From Pseudomonas asiatica (lineage in GTDB: Bacteria; Pseudomonadota; Gammaproteobacteria; Pseudomonadales; Pseudomonadaceae), in assembly GCF_009932335.1 (NCBI RefSeq), contig NZ_BLJF01000001.1, positions 2,170,001-2,234,000 on the forward strand: DNA of 64,000 nucleotides, given 5' to 3'. The position numbers and the translations under genes were made by a program. Below are positions 34,729-41,970 of this stretch, piece by piece; the stretch's first letter is position 1; each line of letters begins with the position of its first letter. The notes below the pieces were generated by a model. The model made no database searches and was not told where the DNA came from. It was given only the letters and a program-made list of their open reading frames with translations.

Positions 34729-35298
34729 ATGAAATTCAACGACACCTACACCAGCCGCGAGCACCGCTTTTCGCTAGGGATAGAACTGACTTCACAGCAG
34801 TGCTACCTGTCGATCCCGGTCAGCAACGCACTGGCCGATTACGAAGAGTATTACTGTATCGACAAGGCCCGATACACGGCATGGCTACAGGATCCATCGG
34901 CTGCACTGCCCATGGTCGTCCGATGCCGCCGCCGCGAACTGGACCACCTCTTGATGATGCAACCTGGCACCCAGCGAGGCACGGCTGCCCCCTGCACCTG
35001 GGATCTGACCGAAATCTCGGCGGTACTGGCACGAGCAGCAACCTTGCTGCTGCGCGATGGTGGTTACTCAAGCTGGGCCAACACGCTCCTAGGCTACCAC
35101 TCACGGGTGCACAGCGACCCCGAGCAGGTCCGTTTGAGCGTTTTCGAAATGCCCTACGGCATGGGCACGCTCAGCGATGCCGTCCTGTATGAAAACGGCT
35201 CGCTTTTGATCGAGGCCACCGATGAATTACACGCCTTGCTCGGGTGGTTGCGGGAGTGGGGAATCGAGGGTCGCATGGCCGCTGCAAAGCCGCTGTAG
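34729..35298 (+). CDS. Hypothetical protein (possible DUF6966-like C-terminal domain)
   Basis: A 189-residue soluble protein. The N-terminal half (FSLGIELTSQQCYLSIPVSN, DYEEYYCID, RCRRRELDHLLMMQPGT) and the C-terminal half (ISAVLARAATLLLRDGGYSS, WANTLLGYHSRV, GMGTLSDAVLYENG) look like two short domains. From memory the first type occurs near Rhs loci of pseudomonads and the second resembles DUF6966; both are uncertain. It lies 27 bases after the membrane protein gene and may be co-transcribed. Function unknown; an immunity function is suggested only by location. Confidence 0.6.
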   Translation: MKFNDTYTSREHRFSLGIELTSQQCYLSIPVSNALADYEEYYCIDKARYTAWLQDPSAALPMVVRCRRRELDHLLMMQPGTQRGTAAPCTWDLTEISAVLARAATLLLRDGGYSSWANTLLGYHSRVHSDPEQVRLSVFEMPYGMGTLSDAVLYENGSLLIEATDELHALLGWLREWGIEGRMAAAKPL

Positions 35299-35721
35299 CA
35301 ACCCATGCCAAACCGCTTTAACGCGGCATATTCCGTCGCATTGCCATCATTGAAACGTGTCGCGATGACAGTCGAATGCCATCACCTCGACGCCAAAAAA
35401 TGAGACCCGCTTCACTTTTTGAAAAAAACTTTTTACGCCAATTTTTACCGACCTTTTAGTACTTCCGCCCCCTGACTTTAGGGGCCAAAGTCCCATTTCC
35501 CGTACTCGAAACCCTTCACCAATGGCATGGCGCCATCATTGCGTCACATCACAAAACAGGGAAAAAATCGCCCCCCTCGCGGGAACTTCTTCCGCAGCGA
35601 GGTGCCCTACTCGGCATTGCTGGCAACACGATATTCATGTGCCAGCACTCAAGTTTGCCGCCGTCGAGAGGCGCAATTTCAGGTCCACGCCATTGGCGTT
35701 TCAGGACGATCAAGCAGGCAC
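35299..35721. other. Promoter region of the T6SS structural operon
   Basis: About 420 bases without a gene. It holds overlapping inverted repeats at 35469-35492 and a sigma-54-type element at 35528-35542. The frame that opens at 35527 is not used before 35722: its first 65 codons have no family character and cover the promoter. Confidence 0.5.
35528..35542 (+). promoter_or_regulatory. Candidate sigma-54 (RpoN) promoter of the T6SS operon
   Basis: TGGCGCCATCATTGC fits the -24/-12 consensus TGGCACGNNNNTTGC at 11 of 11 bases except two in the less conserved middle, with the exact 10-base GG-to-GC spacing. It points towards the operon and lies about 180 bases before its first gene. RpoN control of T6SS clusters is known in pseudomonads; an enhancer-binding activator is not in this window. 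Confidence 0.55.
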
Positions 35722-36486
35722 ATGGACGATGCACCGATGACACAGACATTCGATGTCGAAGCACTGATCAAGCTGCGTAGCCAGACGCGGGCGATCTCCG
35801 ATGCGCTGAAGGCGCAGGCGGCGGATTACCTCGCCACCGTGGCACCGCTGATCCGTCCGCAAACCCTGTTTGGCGAATACCTGCAAGGCGCCCAGCGCAG
35901 CAGCGGGCGCGAAACCCAGGGCCACTTCCAGGCCCTGGTCGAACTCTACGAACGTATCGGCTCGGCCGCGCCGTTCCAGCTGGTCACCGAGCTGGAAGTA
36001 CCGCTGAACCTGATCAGCACCACCCCCGAACTGTTCCCGCTGGAATACGACAAGGCCCTGGAGCACAGCGGCCAGGTCATCCGCATCACCAGCCCGACCC
36101 GCTGGGTGGTGGGCTTCCACGCCTTCGACCTGGCGCGGTTTCGCAACGTCATCAAAGACCCCAACCGCAGCAGCGCCGAGCTGTACCGCTTCGTGGTGCA
36201 CTACCTGGTGCTGTTCTACTGCCTGAGCAAGTCGCCTGGCCTTGGCCGGCTGTTCGAGGGCCTGCGCTACAACCTCAGCTTCGAGCGCCTCAAGGGCTTT
36301 GGCGACCTGCCGTTCTGCGTCATCAGCTCGCCGGTGCGCTCTGAACTGCCCGACGACTCGGTCATCCGCAGCAGCACGCAGATTGCCGGCAACACCAGCT
36401 TCGAAGAGCTGGTGGGCCGCGACAACATCCTGGAAATGAACGACGAAATCCGTCAGCGCCTGCTGCTGACGATCGAAGGACTGTAA
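35722..36486 (+). CDS. Conserved T6SS-operon protein of unknown function
   Basis: About 254 residues from ATG-35722 (or 249 from 35737, MTQTFDVEALIKLRSQ). Soluble, no signal peptide. I do not know the family. A helical N-terminus is followed by a mixed domain with FPLEYDKALEHSGQVIRI, FHAFDLARFRNVIKDPN and FVVHYLVLFYCLSKSPGL. It is the first gene of the T6SS operon, 64 bases before tssB, a place often taken by tssA, but it has no ImpA domain and tssA is at the far end. The K1-type cluster of P. putida has, as I recall, an accessory gene at this place. Confidence 0.65.
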   Translation: MDDAPMTQTFDVEALIKLRSQTRAISDALKAQAADYLATVAPLIRPQTLFGEYLQGAQRSSGRETQGHFQALVELYERIGSAAPFQLVTELEVPLNLISTTPELFPLEYDKALEHSGQVIRITSPTRWVVGFHAFDLARFRNVIKDPNRSSAELYRFVVHYLVLFYCLSKSPGLGRLFEGLRYNLSFERLKGFGDLPFCVISSPVRSELPDDSVIRSSTQIAGNTSFEELVGRDNILEMNDEIRQRLLLTIEGL

Positions 36487-36550
36487 CGCGCAGCGCCCGG
36501 CAACGGGCCGCGCAATGATTCGCAGCGAATTGCTCGCACTGGAGAACACG

Positions 36551-37090
36551 ATGGCGAAGAAGGAAAGCACTCAGCACAAACTCGACCGCGTTCGCGCGCC
36601 TCGGGTCCATATCACCTACGACGTGGACATCGGCGATGCCATCGAGAAAAAGGAGCTGCCCTTCGTCGTCGGCGTACTGGGCGACTTCTCCGGCAACCCG
36701 CTGGAGCCCCTGCCCAAGCTCAAGGACCGCAAGTTCGTGTTCATCGACCGCGACAACTTCAACGGCGTGCTCAAGGGCATCAAGCCACGCCTGACCTACC
36801 GCGTCGACAACACCCTGGCCAAGAACGGCACCCAGCTGGGCGTGGAGCTGAACTTCAACAGCCTCGAAGACTTCGAGCCACAGAACGTGGTCAAGCAGGT
36901 GGAGCCGCTGCGCAAGCTGCTGGAAGTGCGCAACAAGCTGGCCGACCTGCGCAACAAGATGGGCGGCAACGACAAGCTCGAAGAGCTGCTGATGGACGTG
37001 CTGCAGAACACCGAGAAGCTCAAGACCCTGGGCAAGGAATTCGGCCGTGAAGCCGAAGTGAAAGACCCATCCAGCAGCGATCGCGCCTGA
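36551..37090 (+). CDS. tssB: TssB (VipA/ImpB) contractile sheath small subunit
   Basis: A 179-residue sheath protein: RVHITYDVDIGDAIEKKELP, LPFVVGVLGDFSG, KFVFIDRDNFNGVLKGI and LNFNSLEDFEP are the standard TssB blocks. It pairs with TssC to form the contractile sheath around the Hcp tube. ATG-36551 has GGAG 6 bases upstream, better than the more distal 36515. Fourteen bases separate it from tssC. Confidence 0.95.
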   Translation: MAKKESTQHKLDRVRAPRVHITYDVDIGDAIEKKELPFVVGVLGDFSGNPLEPLPKLKDRKFVFIDRDNFNGVLKGIKPRLTYRVDNTLAKNGTQLGVELNFNSLEDFEPQNVVKQVEPLRKLLEVRNKLADLRNKMGGNDKLEELLMDVLQNTEKLKTLGKEFGREAEVKDPSSSDRA

Positions 37091-37104
37091 GCAGGAGCCC
37101 GAAC

Positions 37105-38607
37105 ATGACCGACAAGCAAACCGCACCGCAACAGGCCGGCGACCTGGTCGAAGTGGAAAACTTCGCGCCACAGGCATCGTTGCTCGACAGCATCATTTCG
37201 CAAAGCCGCGTGGCCCGCTCCGACACCGAGCGCAACCGCACCCGCGACCTGATTGGCGAACTGGTGAACCAGGTGCTCGAGGGCGAGATGACCCCGAGCA
37301 AGGACCTGATCGCCGTGCTCGATTCGCGTATCGCCGAGATCGATTCGATGCTTTCCGAGCAGATGAACGAAATCATGCACGCCCGTGAGTTCCAACAGCT
37401 GGAAGCCTCCTGGCGCGGCCTGAAATACCAGGTAGACCAGACCGAGACCAGCACCACGCTGAAGATCCACCTGCTCAATGCCTCGAAGAAAGACCTGGTA
37501 CGCGACCTGAAGGCCGCCAGCGAATTCGACCAGAGCGCGCTGTTCAAGAAGGTCTACGAAGAAGAGTACGGCACCTTCGGCGGCGCGCCTTTCGGCATGC
37601 TGATCGGTGATTACGAGTTCAACCGCAACCCCGAAGACATGTACCTGCTGGAGGAGATCTCGCACGTCGCCGCAGCAGCCCATGCCCCGTTCATTTCGGC
37701 CGCCTCCCCCGAGCTGTTCGGCTGGGACTCGTTCACCGAGATGTCCGGCCCGCGTGACCTGGCGAAGATCTTCGACACCGTGGAATACGCCAAGTGGAAG
37801 TCGTTCCGCGCTTCGGAAGACTCGCGCTACGTCGGCCTTACCCTGCCGCACGTGCTCGGTCGCCTGCCGTATGGCCCGGACACCACCCCGGTGGAGGAAT
37901 TCAACTTCGTCGAAAGCGTCGATGGCCGCGACCACAACAAGTACCTGTGGATGAACGCTGCCTATGCCCTCGGCACCCGCGTTACCGATGCCTTCGCCCG
38001 CTACGGCTGGTGCGTGGCCATCCGCGGCGTGGAAGGTGGCGGCCTGGTCGAAGGTTTGCCAACCCACACCTTCAAGACCGACGACGGCGAAATCGCCCTC
38101 AAGTGCCCGACCGAAATCGCCATCACCGACCGCCGCGAAAAAGAGCTGTCGGACCTGGGCTTCATTCCCCTGGTGCACTGCAAGGGCACCGACTATGCCG
38201 CGTTCTTCGGCACCCAGTCGGCGCAGAAGCAGAAGCAGTACAACACCGACATCGCCAACGCCAACGCGCGCCTGTCGGCCCAACTGCAGTACATCTTCGC
38301 CACTTCGCGCATCGCCCACTACATGAAGGCCATCATGCGCGACAAGATCGGTAGCTTCGCCTCGCGCATGGATGTGGAGCGCTTCCTCAACCAGTGGCTG
38401 GCCAGCTACGTGCTGCTCGACGACACCGCCAGCCAGGAAGCCAAGGCCAAGTTCCCGCTGCGCGAAGCCCGCGCCGAGGTGTTCGAAGTGCCGGGCAAGC
38501 CAGGTGTGTACAAGGCCGTGACCTACCTGCGCCCGCACTACCAGCTGGATGAGCTGACCGCTTCGCTGCGCCTGGTTGCCGAGCTGCCACAGGGCGCGCG
38601 CGGCTGA
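37105..38607 (+). CDS. tssC: TssC (VipB/ImpC) contractile sheath large subunit
   Basis: A 500-residue sheath protein with the usual landmarks SWRGLKYQVDQTE, FGGAPFGMLIGDYEF, ASPELFGWDSFTEM and the C-terminal ARAEVFEVPGKPGVYKAV. With TssB it forms the sheath that contracts to fire the tube. GCAGGAG about 8 bases before the start. Length is normal. Confidence 0.95.
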   Translation: MTDKQTAPQQAGDLVEVENFAPQASLLDSIISQSRVARSDTERNRTRDLIGELVNQVLEGEMTPSKDLIAVLDSRIAEIDSMLSEQMNEIMHAREFQQLEASWRGLKYQVDQTETSTTLKIHLLNASKKDLVRDLKAASEFDQSALFKKVYEEEYGTFGGAPFGMLIGDYEFNRNPEDMYLLEEISHVAAAAHAPFISAASPELFGWDSFTEMSGPRDLAKIFDTVEYAKWKSFRASEDSRYVGLTLPHVLGRLPYGPDTTPVEEFNFVESVDGRDHNKYLWMNAAYALGTRVTDAFARYGWCVAIRGVEGGGLVEGLPTHTFKTDDGEIALKCPTEIAITDRREKELSDLGFIPLVHCKGTDYAAFFGTQSAQKQKQYNTDIANANARLSAQLQYIFATSRIAHYMKAIMRDKIGSFASRMDVERFLNQWLASYVLLDDTASQEAKAKFPLREARAEVFEVPGKPGVYKAVTYLRPHYQLDELTASLRLVAELPQGARG

Positions 38608-38633
38608 CAGGCCGGTGTGTACAGGGATGACAC

Positions 38634-39116
38634 ATGAGTAACCAGGCCCGCCTGCTGCCCTCGCTGCTCGACCGACTGCTGGACGACCGTCCGTACCAGT
38701 CGGCCGAGCCAGCCGTGCAACGCACCTGCTCGTTGAGCGAGTACAAGGCCAGCATCGTCCGTGACCTGGAGGTACTGGTGAACACTCGCCAGAGCCTGGT
38801 CGCCGAAGAGCTGGAGGGCTACAGCCAGCTCGGTGGCTCCATCCTCGAATACGGCATGCCCGACTTCATCAGCCGCAGCGTGCTCGACCCGCATGATCGG
38901 CGCCTGATCCAGCAGCAACTGGAGCGGGCGATCAGCACAGGGGACCGGCGCTTTCGCCGTGTCCGCGTGCAGCTGCTGGCCCAGCAGAACGGCCACCGCA
39001 TGTTGACCTTCCGCGTGGACGCCGTGTTGCGTCTGCAGGACATCAGCCGCCAGGTGTCATTCGACGCCGTGCTGCAGGTCAACACCCAGGAATACAAAGT
39101 GCAGAACCTCAACTGA
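38634..39116 (+). CDS. tssE: TssE (gp25-like) baseplate protein
   Basis: A 160-residue gp25-like baseplate protein: LLPSLLDRLLDD at the start, the gp25 motif SEYKASIVRDLEVLVNTR, then SILEYGMPDFISRS. It belongs to the wedge complex where sheath assembly starts. Its TGA overlaps the tssF ATG as TGATG. Confidence 0.93.
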   Translation: MSNQARLLPSLLDRLLDDRPYQSAEPAVQRTCSLSEYKASIVRDLEVLVNTRQSLVAEELEGYSQLGGSILEYGMPDFISRSVLDPHDRRLIQQQLERAISTGDRRFRRVRVQLLAQQNGHRMLTFRVDAVLRLQDISRQVSFDAVLQVNTQEYKVQNLN

Positions 39117-40936
39117 TGCTCGACGAACTGCTGCCCTACTACGAAAAGGAACTGTCGCACCTGCGCTTCCTCGGCCAGGAGTTTGCCGCGCAGTACCCGA
39201 AAATCGCTTCGCGGCTGTTGATCGAGGGTGACAACTGCGAAGACCCGCACACCGAGCGCCTGATCGAAGCGTTCTCGTTCCTGTCTGCGCGGGTGCACAA
39301 GAAGCTCGATGACGAGTTTCCGGAAATCGTCGAATCCTTCCTTGAGGTGCTGTACCCACACTACCTGCGCCCTACCCCATCGATGTCGATTGCCGAGCTG
39401 AGCCTGGGCAAGCACGAGAAAGTCACCGAAGCCTACCGGGTGGCGCGCCATACCGAGATGCATGCCAATGCCGTGGAAGGTGTGGTGTGCAAGTTCCGCA
39501 CCTGCTACCCGGTAGAGCTGTGGCCGATTGCCGTGCAGCAGGCCTCGTTCGCCGAACTGGAGCGTTCGGCCTTCAACGGCCACAGCGCCGACCTGGTCGC
39601 ACGCCTGCGCATCCGCCTGGCAGCCACCGGCGATGCCCTGTTCGGGCAGATGGAACTGGACCGCCTGCGGTTCTTCCTCGACGGCGAGGCGACCCTGATG
39701 CTGCAGCTGTACGAGCTGCTGTTCAACAACCTGGCCAAGGCCACCCTGAGCTTCCAGGACCAGGGCCGCAGCCGCGAAGTGGCCTTGCCGGCCGATGCCC
39801 TGAAAGCCGTGGGCTACGCCCGTGACGAAGGCCTGGTGGACTACTCCGAGCGCTCGTTCCTGGGCTACCGCCTGCTGCACGAGTACTTCACCTTCCCCGA
39901 CAAGTTCATGTTCTTCGACCTGAACGGCTTTGCCCGCATTCTTCAGGGCAAGGCCATCGAGCAGGTCGAGATCAACTTCTATTTTTCCGACTACGACCTC
40001 AGCGAGCGCCTGGCGCGGCTGACCCAGAACATCGGGCGCAACAACTTCAAGCTCAACTGCACACCGATCATCAACCTGTTCCGCCAGCAAGCCGAGCCGA
40101 TCAAGCTGACCCACACCCAGCACGAATACCCGGTCACTCCCGATACACGGCTGCACAACGCTGCCGAAGTCGTCTCGATCGACCGCGTACGGCGGGTGCG
40201 CAAACTCGGCGGCATCGACCAGGTCGCCACCTGCCACCCGTTTTTCGAACCCCGTGGCGAGCAGAACCCGCACAGCAGCTTCTGGGTGGCGCGCCGGCGC
40301 ATCCAGGGTGACGCCACCGCCATGAGCATCCGCGTGGTCGACCGCGACCTGGAGCTGATCGACGCCAGCAGCGACACCCTCAGCATCGGCCTTACCTGCA
40401 GCAACCGCGATGTACCGCTGATGCTGCCGTTCGGGGGCGAACGTGGTGACTTCAACATTCCCGCCAACTCGGTGATCAAGGATATCCGCTGCCTGCGCAA
40501 GCCCACCGCCACGGTGCGTGTGCCCCTGGGCAAGGGCCTGATCTGGCGGTTGATCGCCCACCTGTCGCTGAACCATATGTCGCTGGTCAGCCAGGGCCGC
40601 GAAGTGCTGCTGGAGCTGTTGTCGCTGTACAACTACCGCAATGTTTCCGCCATTCGCAAACAGATCAACGGCATCAAGGCGATCAGCAGCGAGCCGGTGG
40701 TCGCACGCATCGGCCACCCGCGGCCGAACTTCGTACGTGGCGTCGGCATCACGCTGACCCTGGATGAAAGCCAGTTCATCGGCAGTGGCGTGTACCTGTT
40801 CGGCATGGTGCTGGACCACTTCTTCGGCCAGTACTGCTCGATGAACAGCTTCACCCAACTGACCCTGCGCACCCAACAACGAGAAAAGAGAGTCGTCCAA
40901 TGGCCAGCACGCACCGGCGATCAGCCCCTGGTCTGA
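39116..40936 (+). CDS. tssF: TssF (VasA) baseplate protein
   Basis: A 606-residue TssF: YYEKELSHLRFLGQEFAAQY at the start, FLSARVHKKLDDEFPEI, then a long beta-rich body with DYDLSERLARLTQNI and a C-terminal RGVGITLTLDESQFIGSG, all typical. Forms the wedge with TssG, TssE and TssK. It overlaps tssG by 37 bases. Confidence 0.94.
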   Translation: MLDELLPYYEKELSHLRFLGQEFAAQYPKIASRLLIEGDNCEDPHTERLIEAFSFLSARVHKKLDDEFPEIVESFLEVLYPHYLRPTPSMSIAELSLGKHEKVTEAYRVARHTEMHANAVEGVVCKFRTCYPVELWPIAVQQASFAELERSAFNGHSADLVARLRIRLAATGDALFGQMELDRLRFFLDGEATLMLQLYELLFNNLAKATLSFQDQGRSREVALPADALKAVGYARDEGLVDYSERSFLGYRLLHEYFTFPDKFMFFDLNGFARILQGKAIEQVEINFYFSDYDLSERLARLTQNIGRNNFKLNCTPIINLFRQQAEPIKLTHTQHEYPVTPDTRLHNAAEVVSIDRVRRVRKLGGIDQVATCHPFFEPRGEQNPHSSFWVARRRIQGDATAMSIRVVDRDLELIDASSDTLSIGLTCSNRDVPLMLPFGGERGDFNIPANSVIKDIRCLRKPTATVRVPLGKGLIWRLIAHLSLNHMSLVSQGREVLLELLSLYNYRNVSAIRKQINGIKAISSEPVVARIGHPRPNFVRGVGITLTLDESQFIGSGVYLFGMVLDHFFGQYCSMNSFTQLTLRTQQREKRVVQWPARTGDQPLV

Positions 40937-41970
40937 TCGATCAGGCCCGAGCCGAGCCGCACCGATTCGAATTCTTTCAATTGGTGCGCCTGCTCCGCCT
41001 GCACTACAGCCGTACCGGGCGCATGGACCTGGCAACCCGGCCGCACGAAGACCCGCTGCGTTTTCGTACCCAGCTTTCGCTGGCGTTCCCGGCCAGCGAG
41101 GTCAGCGACCTGCACTTCGAGCGCGAAGGCAAGGTGTCGCCGGCCGGCTTGCCGCTGTCGGAAGTGCAGGTCACCTTCATGGGCCTGGTCGGGCCGTCGG
41201 GCGTACTGCCGCGCCCGTATACCGAGCTGCTGCTGGAGCGCCACGTGCAGTATCGCGACGATGCCGCCCACGCGTTTCTCGACATCTTCTCGCACCGCAT
41301 GACCACGCTGTTCTACGAGGCCTGGCAGAAGTACAAATTTCATATCGAGCACGAGCGCAATGGCACTTCGGGCTTCGATGGCTACCTGCTCAACCTGGTC
41401 GGCCTCGGCCCGCGCGCGCAGCAACTCAAGTTCGAGCAGCAACCAACCGCGCTGCGCCGCGAGCTGTTCAGCTACTTTGCCGGCCTGCTCAGCCAGAAGC
41501 CGCGCAACGCGTTGAACCTCGAACGCATGCTCGGCTTCTATTTCTCGCTGCCGATCAAGGTCCGCCAGTTCGCCGGGCGCTGGCTGCACCTGCAGCCCGA
41601 ACAATGCACCCAGCTTGGCCGCCGCAATGCCCAGCTCGGCCACAGCGCCGTAGCCGGCAACCGGGTCTGGGACTACCAGTCGTGCATCCGCATCGAGCTG
41701 GGGCCGCTGAGCCTGGCCGATTACCAGCGCTTCCAGCCGGGCACCGCGTGCTACCGCAAGCTGGTCGAGCTGGTGCGCTTCTATATAGGCGCCGAACTGG
41801 ATTTCGAAATTGCCCCGCGCCTCAAGCGCGAGGCGGTGCCACGCGCCCAGCTGGGCCGCAGTGGCAATGTCGCCCTGGGCTGGCTGGGCTGGCTCAAACG
41901 CCCTGGTCGTGACGCGGAGCCTTCGCGTTGCGCCGTCTTCCACATTCCTTACGATGGGGTCGCCTTGTGA
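40900..41970 (+). CDS. tssG: TssG (VasB) baseplate protein
   Basis: A 356-residue TssG: PHRFEFFQLVRLLRLHY, a PLSEVQVTFMGLVGPSGVLP block and HAFLDIFSHRMTTLFYEAW identify the family. The start at 40900 lies inside the end of tssF and is preceded by GAGAAAAGAG. The stop overlaps the clpV GTG start. Partner of TssF in the wedge. Confidence 0.94.
   Translation: MASTHRRSAPGLIDQARAEPHRFEFFQLVRLLRLHYSRTGRMDLATRPHEDPLRFRTQLSLAFPASEVSDLHFEREGKVSPAGLPLSEVQVTFMGLVGPSGVLPRPYTELLLERHVQYRDDAAHAFLDIFSHRMTTLFYEAWQKYKFHIEHERNGTSGFDGYLLNLVGLGPRAQQLKFEQQPTALRRELFSYFAGLLSQKPRNALNLERMLGFYFSLPIKVRQFAGRWLHLQPEQCTQLGRRNAQLGHSAVAGNRVWDYQSCIRIELGPLSLADYQRFQPGTACYRKLVELVRFYIGAELDFEIAPRLKREAVPRAQLGRSGNVALGWLGWLKRPGRDAEPSRCAVFHIPYDGVAL

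Noticed and set aside
35527..35721. Upstream extension of the first T6SS gene
   Set aside because: The extra 65 codons cover the sigma-54-type element and have no protein-family character.
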